This document shows, one piece after another, positions 42,712 to 52,488 of a stretch of 64,000 bases of DNA; the stretch's first letter is position 1, and each line of letters starts with the position of its first letter. The stretch is from NCBI GenBank assembly GCA_963805605.1, contig CAWDUX010000002.1:3100001-3164000 (forward strand), in the 5' to 3' direction. Below the pieces are notes generated by a model. That model was not told the DNA's origin. It saw nothing but the letters and a program-made list of their open reading frames with translations, and did not search any database. The position numbers and the translations under genes are program-made. Origin of the DNA: Actinocatenispora sp963805605 (GTDB taxonomy: Bacteria > Actinomycetota > Actinomycetes > Mycobacteriales > Micromonosporaceae).

Positions 42712-45339
42712 TCAGAATGCGCAGGCGACGATCAGGTCGGTGGCGCCGTCGGGCTGGAACTCCAGTTTCTGGATCCGGCCCGCCGCGATCAGGTCGGCCT
42801 CTGCCCTCCGCAGCGTGGCCACGATCGGCGCAGGTGCGAGGATCTCCACCAACGGCACCTCGGCACGCATCGACAGCTTGCGCGTCGACTTGGCCTTCCG
42901 GATCTGTTGCAGCGCCTGGCCCGTCAACGCCAGCAGCGTGGCGTCCGGCGCCGGCGCGGTACGGTCCCGGCGCAGTACCGAGGTCAGCTCGTGCGCGGTC
43001 GGCCACGTCGCCCGGTGCACCGAACCGTAGCGCCACCACGACCACACCTCGTCGGTGACGAACGGCAGCACCGGCGCGAACAGTCGCAACTGGACAGACA
43101 GCGCCCAGCCCAGCGCGGCCCGGGCCGAATTCGCGAGCTGGGTGCCGTGCTCGCCGTACGCGCGGGCCTTCACCAGTTCCAGGTAGTCGTCGCAGAAGGT
43201 CCAGAAGAACCGCTCGGCCGCCTCCAGCGCGCCGGTGTGGTCGAAGTCGCCGAACGCCCCGGTGGCTTGTTCGACCACAGTGGACAGTTCCGCGAGCATG
43301 GCGGCGTCCAGCGGCTCGGTCACCTTGCCGTCCAACGCATCCGCCGAACCCAGATTGAGTACGAACCTGCTGGCGTTCAACAGCTTCGTGGCCAGCCGCC
43401 GACCCACCCGCATCAGGTTCTCGTCCACGGTGAAGTCCGCGCCCGGCCGCCCGCACGCCGCCCAGTAGCGCACCGCGTCCGGGCCGTACCGCTCCAGAAG
43501 ACCGGCCGGGGTGACCACGTTGCCCTTGGACTTGGACATCTTCCTGCGGTCCGGGTCCAGGATCCAGCCCGAGATCACCGCCGTACGCCACGGCAGCACC
43601 CCGGCCTCCAGCTCGCTGCGCACCGTCGTGGCGAACAGCCAGGTACGGATGATCTCGTGCGCCTGCGGCCGCAGATCCATCGGGTACACCCGCTCGAACA
43701 GGTCCGGATCGCGTTCCCAGCCGCCGGCGATCTGCGGGGTCAGCGAACTGGTCGCCCAGGTGTCCAGCACGTCCGGGTCGGCGACGAACCCGCCCGGCCG
43801 GCCGCGTTCGGATTCGCGGTACCCGGCCGGCGGCTCGCTCTGCGGGTCCACCGGCAGCGCCGCCTCGTCCGGCACGATCGGCTCGTTGTGCCGCGGCGTA
43901 CCGTCCTCGCCCACCCGGTACCACACCGGGATCGGCACCCCGAAGTAGCGTTGCCGACTGATCAGCCAGTCACCGGTCAGGCCCGTCACCCAGTGCTCGT
44001 AGCGGGTGCGCATGTGTTCGGGCACCCAACGCAGCTCGCGGCCACGTGCCAGCAGCGTCTCCCGCAGTCCGGCGTTCCGGCCACCGTTGCGCAGGTACCA
44101 CTGCCGCGCGGTCACGATCTCCAACGGCCGGTCGCCGTACTCGTAGAACTTCACCGGATGCCGCACCGGCCGCGGCTCACCGATCAGCTCACCGGAGTCG
44201 GCCAGCAGCTGCACGATTCGTTTCCGGGCCGCCGGCACCGTCGAGCCGGCCAGCTGCGCGTAGTGGAACCCGGCCGTCGGGGTGTCCAGCCCCGGTGGCA
44301 CGTCGTGCAGCAGCCGGCCGTTGCGGCCCAGCACAGCGCGGATCGGCAGGTCCAGCTCCCGCCACCAGATCACGTCGAGCAGGTCGCCGAAGGTGCACAC
44401 CATCACCAGGCCGGTGCCCTTGTCCGGCGCGGCGAGCCGGTGCGCGTACACCGGAACCTCCACGTCGAACAGCGGCGTACGCACCGTCGTACCGGCCAGG
44501 TGCCGGTAGCGCTCGTCGTCGGGGTGGAACACCAGCGCCACGCAGGCCGGCAGCAGCTCCGGGCGGGTGGTGTCGACGTACACCGGCTCGCCGCGCGCCG
44601 GCTCGTCCTCCGGGTCGTCGGAACGCGGCACCGTGCGGTGGAACGCCAGCGTGTGGTAGGCCCCGGGACGTTCCCGGTCCTCCAGCTCGGCCTGCGCCAC
44701 GGCCGTACCGAACGTCACGTCCCACAACGACGGTGCCTCGGCCAGGTACGCCTCGCCGCGCGCCAGGTTGCGCAGGAACGCGCGCTGGCTCGCGATCTGC
44801 GCGGTACGGCCGATGGTCGAGTACTGCGCCGTCCAGTCCACCGACAGCCCCAGCGTGCGCCACACCTGCTCGTACGCCCGCTCGTCGGAGGCGGCGAGTT
44901 GTTCGCACAGTTCCACGAAGTTGCGCCGGGAGATGTGCTCGGCGTCGGCCGGCGCGGTGCCGGCCGCGTTCGGCCGCGGCCGGTAGTCGGGAAGGTAGGG
45001 CAGCGTCGGGTCGCAGCGCACCCCGAAATGGTTCTGCACCCGGCGTTCGGTGGGCAGCCCGTTGTCGTCCCAACCGACCGGGTAGAAGACCTCCTTGCCG
45101 CGCATCCGCTGGAACCGCGCCACCGTGTCGGTGTGGGTGTAGGAGAACACGTGTCCGATGTGTACCGAGCCCGATACGGTCAGCGGAGGGGCGTCGATCG
45201 CGAATACCTCCGACCGGGTCTTCCGCCGGTCGAAGGTATAGGTCCCCAGTTCGGCCCAGCGGCGCGCCCACGTGTCCCCGAGCCCGTCCAGGCTCGGCGA
45301 CTCGGGCACGCGCGCGCCGGTGCGCTGCGTATCGGTCAT
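42712..45339 (-). CDS. valS: Valyl-tRNA synthetase
   Basis: An 875-residue class I aminoacyl-tRNA synthetase. The HIGH signature is in VSGSVHIGHVFSYTHTDTVA and the KMSKS loop in RRKMSKSKGNVVTPAGLLER. VFYPVGWDDNGLPTERRVQN, ADFTVDENLMRVGRRLATKL and the editing-domain residues (PVYVDTTRPELLPACVALVF) identify ValS rather than IleS or LeuS. The C-terminal anticodon-binding domain is complete. The N-terminus lacks any long extension. Divergent from the membrane protein at 45468. Confidence 0.96.
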   Translation of the reverse strand: MTDTQRTGARVPESPSLDGLGDTWARRWAELGTYTFDRRKTRSEVFAIDAPPLTVSGSVHIGHVFSYTHTDTVARFQRMRGKEVFYPVGWDDNGLPTERRVQNHFGVRCDPTLPYLPDYRPRPNAAGTAPADAEHISRRNFVELCEQLAASDERAYEQVWRTLGLSVDWTAQYSTIGRTAQIASQRAFLRNLARGEAYLAEAPSLWDVTFGTAVAQAELEDRERPGAYHTLAFHRTVPRSDDPEDEPARGEPVYVDTTRPELLPACVALVFHPDDERYRHLAGTTVRTPLFDVEVPVYAHRLAAPDKGTGLVMVCTFGDLLDVIWWRELDLPIRAVLGRNGRLLHDVPPGLDTPTAGFHYAQLAGSTVPAARKRIVQLLADSGELIGEPRPVRHPVKFYEYGDRPLEIVTARQWYLRNGGRNAGLRETLLARGRELRWVPEHMRTRYEHWVTGLTGDWLISRQRYFGVPIPVWYRVGEDGTPRHNEPIVPDEAALPVDPQSEPPAGYRESERGRPGGFVADPDVLDTWATSSLTPQIAGGWERDPDLFERVYPMDLRPQAHEIIRTWLFATTVRSELEAGVLPWRTAVISGWILDPDRRKMSKSKGNVVTPAGLLERYGPDAVRYWAACGRPGADFTVDENLMRVGRRLATKLLNASRFVLNLGSADALDGKVTEPLDAAMLAELSTVVEQATGAFGDFDHTGALEAAERFFWTFCDDYLELVKARAYGEHGTQLANSARAALGWALSVQLRLFAPVLPFVTDEVWSWWRYGSVHRATWPTAHELTSVLRRDRTAPAPDATLLALTGQALQQIRKAKSTRKLSMRAEVPLVEILAPAPIVATLRRAEADLIAAGRIQKLEFQPDGATDLIVACAF

Positions 45340-45467
45340 GTTCCGATGCTAGGGACCTCTTCGAGAGCAGACGAGCGGTTTACCGCCGGGCGCTGATCTG
45401 GGCGAACCCGGCCGCCTGCCCGCTTTCCGCCGATACGATCGGGGCCGGTACGGCGGAGGGGTGGGCG

Positions 45468-46028
45468 ATGCCCGAGGCGCCACGACCGCCGGGCGCCACC
45501 CGGCCGCAGCGCGAGATCGACCCGGCGTTGCGGACCACCGCGATCGCTGCGGCGGGCGGGTCGGCGGCCATCTGGTGGCCGGCGTTCACCCTCGGCGCGT
45601 ACGGCGAGGTGTTCTTCGAGCAGCTGTTGACGCTGTGGGCGGTGTCCACGGCGGTGATGCTGTGCGGGCTGGTACTGGGACGCGCGCAGCGTGGCGTACG
45701 GCTGCGGTGGTTGACCCTGGGCCTGCCGACGCTGTGGATCGCGGTGAGCATCGCCAGTAACGCGACCAACGATGTGGCCAACCTGGCGGTACTGGGCGCT
45801 TCGGCGGTACTCACGCTGGTCGGCGCGCCGTTTCTGACCTGGGTACTGCTGCGCATCGTGGTGGCCGGCTACGTGGAGCTCAGTCGCCGACAACGGATGG
45901 CGGCGGTGCTGATCACGGCCGGGGTGGGGGTGGTCGCGTTCGTGCTCGGCGACATCAACTACCTGTTCCTCACCTGTGAGGACTTCCTGATCAGCGGCAA
46001 GTCCGCGCCGCCGGACTGCGCGCAGTGA
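45468..46028 (+). CDS. Integral membrane protein of unknown function
   Basis: A 186-residue protein with four predicted helices: ~35-55 (GGSAAIWWPAFTLGAYGEVF), ~60-80 (LLTLWAVSTAVMLCGLVLG), ~88-130 (two segments, LGLPTLWIAVSIASN and ANLAVLGASAVLTLVGAPFL) and ~148-168 (MAAVLITAGVGVVAFVLGDI). The C-terminus has two cysteines (YLFLTCEDFLISGKSAPPDC). No family recognised. The ATG at 45468 has GGCGGAGGGG upstream. Confidence 0.7.
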   Translation: MPEAPRPPGATRPQREIDPALRTTAIAAAGGSAAIWWPAFTLGAYGEVFFEQLLTLWAVSTAVMLCGLVLGRAQRGVRLRWLTLGLPTLWIAVSIASNATNDVANLAVLGASAVLTLVGAPFLTWVLLRIVVAGYVELSRRQRMAAVLITAGVGVVAFVLGDINYLFLTCEDFLISGKSAPPDCAQ

Positions 46029-46077
46029 GGCGTCGGGGTGGCTCTTACGGGGGGCCACGTTGCTGCGCCCACCGGGA

Positions 46078-46221
46078 GCATTTTCCCCGAATCGGCGTTA
46101 AGTCCGTTATGGCGAACCGTACATTCGGGGAAAATGCGCGCTTCGAGGTCTGCCTGAGGTGCATTTTCCCCGAATGTGGCATTCGCAAAATCCGACAAAT
46201 AAGCTTGTTCGGGGAAAATGC
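46078..46221. repeat. Four copies of a 15-bp motif in two inverted pairs
   Basis: GCATTTTCCCCGAAT occurs at 46078-46092 and 46161-46175. Its reverse complement ATTCGGGGAAAATGC occurs at 46123-46137 and, with the first base changed, at 46207-46221. Each forward copy is followed by a reverse copy after 30-31 bp, making two potential stem-loops. The region is AT-richer than its surroundings, lies between the membrane protein and the MFS gene, and holds no gene. Confidence 0.85.
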
Positions 46222-46337
46222 CCCGAGGGTGAGGCGGCCCACCCCGGAACCTTTACGACACGCTTGCGTAGCGATTTGGTCCGGCCTATCGTCGAGGCAG
46301 AACGCTACGCTGTCGTATCGAAATTGAGGTTCGGATC

Positions 46338-47954
46338 ATGACGGCCACCGCAACACTGACCACCACGCGCCGCCCGGACACCGCCGGGCACCCCCGCCGC
46401 TGGGCCGCACTGGTCGTACTGCTGCTCTGCGTACTGGTGATGAGCCTGGACAACACGATCCTCAACGTCGCACTCAAAACCATCCAGCAGGACCTCGGCG
46501 GCACCCAGAGCCAGATGGAATGGGTGATCAACTCCTACTCGCTGCTGTTCGCCGGACTGCTGTTCACCTTCGGCATCCTCGGCGACCGCCTCGGCCGCAA
46601 ACGCGTCATGCTCGCCGGCCTGCTGCTGTTCGGCGCCGCCTCCGCCGCGTCCGCCTTCACCACCACACCCGACCAGCTCATCGTCACCCGCGGCATCATG
46701 GGCGTCGGCGCCGCCGCCATCCCCGCACTGAGCCTGTCGATCATCACCGCGATGTTCCCGCCCGGTGAACGCGGCCGCGCCATCGGCATCTGGTCCGCCG
46801 CCATGGGCCTGGGCGTCGGCATCGGCCCCGTCACCGGCGGCTTCCTGCTCGAACACTGGTGGTGGGGCAGCGTGTTCATGGTCAACGTGCCCATCGTCAT
46901 CCTCGCCGTCATCGGCACCCTGACCATCGTCCCGGACTCCCGCGACCCGCACCCCGGCAAGATCGACCCCCTCGGCGTCGTACTGTCCATCGCCGGACTG
47001 CTCGCCGTCGTCTACGGCATCATCCGCGCCGGCGACAAGGCCGACTGGGTACGCGCCGACGTACTCGGCCCCATCGGCGGCGGCGTGGCGCTGCTCGTCG
47101 TGTTCGCGCTGCACGAATGGCGCAGCGACCACCCCGCCCTGGACGTACGGCTGTTCCGCCACCGCGCCTTCTCCGCCGCCAGCGGCGCACTGATGCTGGT
47201 GTTCTTCGCGCTCATGGGCATCATGTTCTTCCTCACCTACTACTTCCAGGCCGTACGCGACGCCAGCCCACTGCGCGCCGGCGTACTGCTGCTGCCCGCC
47301 GCCGTCGGCATCATGATCACCTCCGCGCTGTCCGCGCGGCTCGTCGGCCGGTTCGGCCCCCGCCTGGTCACCGCCGTCGCCCTGGTCGTGATGGCCGGAG
47401 GGTTCGGCGCGTTCGCGTTCGTCGGCCGCGCCACCGCCACCTGGCAGTACGAACTGCCCGTACTCGCCGTCGGCCTGGCCATCGGCGCCGCCATGGCACC
47501 CGCCACCGACGTGGTCATGTCCAAGGTGCCGCTGGAGCGGGCCGGTGCCGGCGCCGCCATCAACAGCACCATGCGCCAGATCGGCGGGTCGCTCGGCGTG
47601 GCCGTACTCGGCTCGCTGCTGTCCACCTCCTACCGCGACAAGCTCGGCGACGCCACCCACGTACTGCCCGCCGGGCACCGCTCCGGCGCCGGCGACTCCA
47701 TCGCCACCACCCTGGCCGCCGTACAGCACACCGCCGACGCGGTACGCCACGGGCACCTGCCACCCGGCCGGCTCCCCGTCGACCTGCCGGCCCTCGCCGA
47801 CGCCGCCCGCGACTCGTACGTCACCGCCATGCACACCACATCGCTCTGGGCCGCCGGGTTCGCCCTGCTCGGCGCCATCATCGCCGCCCTCGGCATGCCC
47901 GGCACCCGGCCCGGACGGCACGCGGCCGCAAACCGTGGTGGGATAAGGCAATGA
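46338..47954 (+). CDS. MFS drug exporter (DHA2, EmrB/QacA family)
   Basis: A 538-residue major-facilitator protein with 14 predicted helices. Motif D1/A are seen in VMSLDNTILNVALKTIQQDL and GILGDRLGRKRVMLAGLLLF; motif C-like residues are in MGLGVGIGPVTGGFLLEH. QMEWVINSYSLLFAGLLFTF is typical of the DHA2 drug:H+ antiporters. The N-terminus is cytoplasmic and Thr/Arg-rich. Its TGA stop overlaps the ATG of the TetR gene (ATGA), so exporter and regulator form an operon. Substrate unknown. Confidence 0.92.
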   Translation: MTATATLTTTRRPDTAGHPRRWAALVVLLLCVLVMSLDNTILNVALKTIQQDLGGTQSQMEWVINSYSLLFAGLLFTFGILGDRLGRKRVMLAGLLLFGAASAASAFTTTPDQLIVTRGIMGVGAAAIPALSLSIITAMFPPGERGRAIGIWSAAMGLGVGIGPVTGGFLLEHWWWGSVFMVNVPIVILAVIGTLTIVPDSRDPHPGKIDPLGVVLSIAGLLAVVYGIIRAGDKADWVRADVLGPIGGGVALLVVFALHEWRSDHPALDVRLFRHRAFSAASGALMLVFFALMGIMFFLTYYFQAVRDASPLRAGVLLLPAAVGIMITSALSARLVGRFGPRLVTAVALVVMAGGFGAFAFVGRATATWQYELPVLAVGLAIGAAMAPATDVVMSKVPLERAGAGAAINSTMRQIGGSLGVAVLGSLLSTSYRDKLGDATHVLPAGHRSGAGDSIATTLAAVQHTADAVRHGHLPPGRLPVDLPALADAARDSYVTAMHTTSLWAAGFALLGAIIAALGMPGTRPGRHAAANRGGIRQ

Positions 47955-48545
47955 CCGAAGACCCCCGCTCGGCCCGAACCCGCGGACGACCGCGCTCCCA
48001 GCGCGTCGAACAGGCGATCCTGGACGCCACCATCGCGGAGTTCGCCGAGCGGGGCTTCGACGGCCTCAGCATGGAAGCCGTCGCCGCCCGCGCCGGCGTC
48101 GCCAAGACCACCATCTACCGGCGCTGGAAAAACAAAGAAGCGCTCTGCCTCGCCGCACTGCAACAGGCCAAGGGCACCATCGCCGACCCGCCCGGCGAAT
48201 CGCTGCGCGGCGACCTCATCGACCTGACTCACCCGCGTGTACCGCAACCTGTGGGACAGCGAGTTCGGGCAGCTCATGCCACACCTGGCCGCCGAGGCCC
48301 GGCGCTACCCCGAGATGGCCCAGCGGTACTGGACGCAGCACGTCACCATGTACCGCGGCTCCGCGTACCGGGTGCTGGAGCGCGCCGTCGCCTCGGGCTC
48401 GGTGCGTGACGACCTGGATCTGGAACTGGTCGTGGAGATGCTGTACGGGCCGGCCAACATCCGCGCCCTGTGGCGCATCAACGAACTGACCGACGCCCAG
48501 ATCGCCCAGACCGTCGACCTCGTACTCGCCGCCATCACCCGCTGA
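47951..48545 (+). pseudogene. TetR-family regulator with a +1 frameshift
   Basis: The N-terminal TetR HTH is intact: RVEQAILDATIAEFAERGFD then GLSMEAVAARAGVAKTTIYR and RWKNKEALCLAAL. After LRGDLIDL (about 48228) the coding sense moves to another frame, which continues TRVYRNLWDSEFGQLMPHLA, PEMAQRYWTQHVTMYRGSAY and ELVVEMLYGPANIRALWRI. CTGACTCACCCGC has one extra base relative to the expected frame; removing it gives a normal 197-residue TetR. As read, the ligand-binding domain is lost. It overlaps the MFS stop. Could be true loss or a sequence error. Confidence 0.85.
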
Positions 48546-48548
48546 CCC

Positions 48549-50413
48549 GCCACAGCCCCCCGTGCGCGGGGACGACATGGCCCCGGACACGAGCCGCTGG
48601 AACACCCCGGGAACAGCCCCGCGTGCGCGGGGACGACTTGTCCACCACGAGCCCCATGTCCATAGCGCCGGGAACAGCCCCGCGTGCGCGGGGACGACTG
48701 CGACGGGTTCGCCAACGCCAGCAGCATCGTCGGAACAGCCCCGCGTGCGCGGGGACGACATGTTCGGGATCTTCCTGAGCATTTCGATCTTCGGAACAGC
48801 CCCGCGTGCGCGGGGACGACGACGGCGCCGGCTACTGGGGACACAAGGCCACGGGAACAGCCCCGCGTGCGCGGGGACGACCCGGGTGTCGGCCGGCCGG
48901 CGATGGAGGTCGGGGGAACAGCCCCGCGTGCGCGGGGACGACATGGAGCACACGCCCCTGACGATCAACAAGGCGGGAACAGCCCCGCGTGCGCGGGGAC
49001 GACTCTGCCATCCGGGTGACCGCCGTCAACCAGTGCGGGAACAGCCCCGCGTGCGCGGGGACGACCCGACCAGGTCACTCCGAGCCGGCGCGGGAACGGG
49101 AACAGCCCCGCGTGCGCGGGGACGACACGAGTACTTCGGCACCGGCGGTTGCGGGGAGGGAACAGCCCCGCGTGCGCGGGGACGACAGCGTCGTACGGTT
49201 TTTCAGGCCGGCCGTGGAGGGAACAGCCCCGCGTGCGCGGGGACGACTGCTCCGCCGCGTCCAACGCCGGGCGGAGCGAGGGAACAGCCCCGCGTGCGCG
49301 GGGACGACGGTAGCGGACGGCCGGCCGGCCCTGTCTGGCGGGAACAGCCCCGCGTGCGCGGGGACGACGGCAGCGTGATGGTCACCGGGGAGCCGGTGTA
49401 GGGAACAGCCCCGCGTGCGCGGGGACGACTACTTCGACAAGTCCCGCATCCCAGCCGACTTGGGAACAGCCCCGCGTGCGCGGGGACGACTGTGCAGTGG
49501 TGTCACTACCGGACGACTTACGCGGAACAGCCCCGCGTGCGCGGGGACGACGGATCACCCGTCCTGCGGCCCAACGGCACCCGGGAACAGCCCCGCGTGC
49601 GCGGGGACGACACTGGCTCACCGAGGACCAGCGCGCACCAGCTGGGGAACAGCCCCGCGTGCGCGGGGACGACATCGCCCATCTGCACCAGCGTGTCGGC
49701 GGCCTGCGGAACAGCCCCGCGTGCGCGGGGACGACGACTTGCGCAGATTGCTGACACTGCGCAGCGGTGGGAACAGCCCCGCGTGCGCGGGGACGACCCC
49801 TTGGTCAGCCCGGCACGGCATCCCGGAGCGGAACAGCCCCGCGTGCGCGGGGACGACGCCGCCGACCAGAAGACCGGCAAGCGTCGCACGGGAACAGCCC
49901 CGCGTGCGCGGGGACGACAGCGCGCCAGGCTCGGTGGCGCAGGGTCGTGCGGGAACAGCCCCGCGTGCGCGGGGACGACGTCGTGCATCGCGCGACCCGC
50001 CTGCACCGGTGACAGGAACAGCCCCGCGTGCGCGGGGACGACCACGCCGACGCAGCTCGCCGTCGGACTGGCACGGGAACAGCCCCGCGTGCGCGGGGAC
50101 GACGGGCTGACCAGGTTGCCGTGCCGGTCGTCGGCCCGGAACAGCCCCGCGTGCGCGGGGACGACGGTTCGCCGATTAGTCGTCGGTCCAGCGATCGGCG
50201 GAACAGCCCCGCGTGCGCGGGGACGACCGGTCGTAATCGTGCGCTGTGAGACGTGATGCACGGAACAGCCCCGCGTGCGCGGGGACGACGCTTCTGCGTC
50301 GCTCGCGTGTCAAGGTACTGGACGGAACAGCCCCGCGTGCGCGGGGACGACGCTGCCCTGCGTCGACGTCGATCGGACTGTACCGGGAACAGCCCCGCGT
50401 GCGCGGGGACGAC
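48549..50413 (-). CRISPR. Type I-E CRISPR array 1, 31 repeats / 30 spacers
   Basis: The 28-bp repeat, read on the minus strand, is GTCGTCCCCGCGCA + CGCGGGGCTGTTCC, with the CCCCGCG...CGCGGGG stem typical of type I-E. Repeat starts are spaced 60-62 bp, so spacers are mostly 33 nt. Thirty repeats are essentially identical; the leftmost one (48549-48576) has three changes and marks the leader-distal end. The leader is on the right (50414-50471), so transcription runs leftward, away from the cas genes. All repeats carry the GTCGT 5' end, unlike array 2. Confidence 0.97.
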
Positions 50414-50471
50414 ACTTGCTTGACCTGCGGGTTTATCGGGCGCAGGAGGCGTTTTAGCATCGGTTTGGTCG
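50414..50471 (-). promoter_or_regulatory. Leader of CRISPR array 1
   Basis: Read on the minus strand it contains CAAACCGATGCTAAAACGC, then GCCCGATAAAC, CAGGTCA and GCAAGT directly before the first repeat. The same blocks occur in the same order before array 2 (59911-59967), with a few substitutions and 1-bp gaps. Conservation between two arrays marks it as the true leader with promoter and integration signals. It begins 12 bp after the cas2 stop. Confidence 0.85.
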
Positions 50472-50482
50472 GGGAGTGGTGG

Positions 50483-50838
50483 TCAGCGGCCGAAGCGGCG
50501 GCGTCTGCTCGCATTGCTCCAACCCTTCTTGCGGTGGTCGGATCCGGAACCGGTCGCCGGTCCGTGGGCGCCGGCCGCAGCATGAGCTGGACGCCTTCGT
50601 GGTCGATCGGCGTCCACTAATGGTGGTGTACCTCGAAGGCCAGGCCCTGTTCGTTGTCGGCGCTGTAGACCATGATCGCCCGGCCGGTCTTGACCATCTC
50701 CAGCACCCGTACCCACATCAGGGTCCGTACCCGTGCGCTGACCTTGCCGACGAACACGCCGGGTGAGATTTCCAGTAGCCACCGGGTCAGATGGCCCCGC
50801 AGGCCGACCGGGCAGGCGGCGACCACGATGACGGTCAC
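50483..50838 (-). pseudogene. cas2: Cas2e with in-frame TAG and a frameshift
   Basis: Cas2e is the structural half of the Cas1-Cas2 spacer integrase. The frame from GTG 50838 reads TVIVVAACPVGLRGHLTRWL then EISPGVFVGKVSARVRTLMW and SADNEQGLAFEVHHH, and meets TAG at 50617-50619. It then continues WTPIDHEGVQLMLRPAPTD, normal Cas2e sequence. Further on, KKGWSNASRRRRFGR, a typical Cas2e tail, lies in another frame, which needs one missing base near 50530-50560. Total span 356 nt fits 119 codons minus one base. GTGA overlap with cas1. As read, the protein would end at about 73 residues. Confidence 0.85.
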
Positions 50839-51808
50839 TCCTCGTCGTCCCCGTACGACCTACCACCCGGAACCGCAGGGCCGTGCGAGTCCCACAGCAT
50901 CACCGTGTCCAGGTCGTCGAAGACCTCGGGTCCGTAGATCGTGTGGTCAGCGGCTTCGTCGGCCTTCTCGTCCAGCAGCGACTTGATGTCGCGTACACAC
51001 CTCTCCAGGAACGCCCCGCCGCGCATGCGGTCGCGGACGGCACGCCTGGTCTCCGCGCCGATGTCGGCGACGTCGCGGGCGGCGATGTCGAAAGCGATCG
51101 GGATGGAGATCTCCGCCTTGTACAGGTCGGCGATGTCGTAGACGAAGGAGCGGATGTGCCCGGTGTGGACGAAGCCGAGGCCGGGAGCGCAACCGAGGGC
51201 GACGATGACCGCGTGCACGACCCCGTACAGGCTGGTGTTCGCGGCCGAGAGAGCCTGGTTGACCGCGGTACCGGCCGGAGAAGTTGTTCGGGTCGTAGTC
51301 GCGCCGCGTCCACTCGATCCCGGTCCGCTCGGACTGGGCGCGGTAGATGCGCCGGACCCTGGCGCCTTCCCGTCCACGCAGCTGCTGCATGGACAGGGCG
51401 CTGGTGTCCTCGCCGGGGAACCGCATCTCGTACATCTGCCGTGGCGACCCGCAGCCGCGAACGCTTGTTGGACACGAGCGCGGCCTGGACTTCCAGCAGC
51501 CGGGAGGACCGGGCAAGCGAGCGACCGTGCGCGTAGTAGCGAACGCCCTGCTCGCCGACCCACACGGCGGTGGACCCGCTCTCGGCGAGCAGGACCATCG
51601 CCTGCTGGCTGACGGTCGTACCCGGCCCGAGCAGCAGCGCGCCGAGGGTCGCGGCCGGAATGTGCCGCGTGCCCTTCGCGTCCTGCGCGGTGATCGCGTT
51701 GGATTCCCGGTGCACGATGGCGTGCTCCACGTAGATGAACGTCAGCCGGTCCTGGGCGCGCACCAGTTCGGAGAGCTCGACCGGCGGTGCGCCGGGGATG
51801 TCTGCCAT
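50835..51808 (-). pseudogene. cas1: Cas1e with two +1 frameshifts
   Basis: Cas1e is the integrase that inserts new spacers. Three frames together give a full protein. The first holds PGAPPVELSELVRAQDRLTF then LLLGPGTTVSQQAMVLLAES and LEVQAALVSNKRSRLRVA. The second holds QMYEMRFPGEDTSALSMQQL and TGIEWTRRDYDPNNFS. The third holds GTAVNQALSAANTSLYGVVH, GFVHTGHIRSFVYDIADLYK with the catalytic His and Asp residues, and DEEPD-like acidic tail. Extra bases are near 51442 (GCCACGG for GCCCGG) and near 51276. Removing them leaves 323 residues, the usual length. As read it is not functional. Confidence 0.87.
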
Positions 51809-51815
51809 GGCCGCT

Positions 51816-52471
51816 TCACCGGGCCAGGGTGAGCAGGCCGCAACCGAACCCTTTCGCCGGCCCGATGCCGTGCACGAGACTGTGTCGCAACGTTTTCGGG
51901 TCGGTGACCTCCAGCGTCCCCTCGAACGTCGCCGTGCTAGCGTGACGGTGCGGCCCTTCCGGGAGAAGCGCTCGGTCCGCCGGTCGCGTACGGCCACGTC
52001 CGGCTCGTCGTGCTGGCCGACGCTGACCGTGAAGCCGCTCCGCTCCGCCCGGTCGAGCAGCCACTGCGTCTGCTGCGTGGCGGTGACATGACCGCAACGC
52101 CGCCCCCGCTTCTCGTCGGGGGACTTCCGTACGGCGTGCACCGGGTTGGCGGTCAGCCGGAAGTGCCACCGGTCGCCCTGGGCCAGGGCGTCGAGCAGCG
52201 GCAGGTAGCTGCGGGTGTCCCAGCCGTGCGTGCTGGGCCACCCGGCGCTCTCCACCAGGTGCGTCAGATCGGGCCGGTACGGGCTCGCGATGTACAGCGC
52301 CGTGCTGTGCTGGCGCTGGTCGATGCGCCACAGCACCCGACCGTCCGCTTCCGGTTCCCGCTGGCTGGGCGGAAAACCGGCGAGTACGGCGGCATGCACC
52401 TTCTGCGCCGAGGACAGCAGCTCACGCGCACCCCGCCGGGCAGTGTTGATCTCGAAGCGGGTCAGGTACAT
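51816..52471 (-). pseudogene. cas6e: Cas6e (CasE) crRNA endonuclease with a -1 frameshift
   Basis: Cas6e cuts pre-crRNA at the base of the repeat hairpin and stays on the crRNA 3' end. The first frame reads YLTRFEINTARRGARELLSS, AQKVHAAVLAGFPPS (with the catalytic-region histidine), WSLP-like repeats and AVRDRRTERFSRKGRTVTLA. The end, TATFEGTLEVTDPKTLRHSL then VHGIGPAKGFGCGLLTLA with the Gly-rich loop, is in another frame from about 51940. One missing base (CTAGCACGGCG) explains it; 656 nt + 1 gives 218 residues, the usual size. Start ATG 52471 with GGAGAGG upstream. Confidence 0.87.
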
Positions 52472-52488
52472 CAGTGCGCCTCTCCGAG

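Noticed and set aside
44046..45467. Plus-strand open frame extending the membrane protein at 45468 far upstream
   Set aside because: This part is antisense to valS and Arg/Pro-rich; the ATG at 45468 has a strong ribosome site.
48562..50256. Long open frames with Ala-Arg-Gly-rich repetitive translations on both strands
   Set aside because: They are translations of the CRISPR repeats and spacers, with a ~61-bp period; not genes.
50617..50619. TAG in cas2 read as pyrrolysine or another special amino acid
   Set aside because: No such machinery is known for this gene or seen here, and cas2 is also frameshifted further on.
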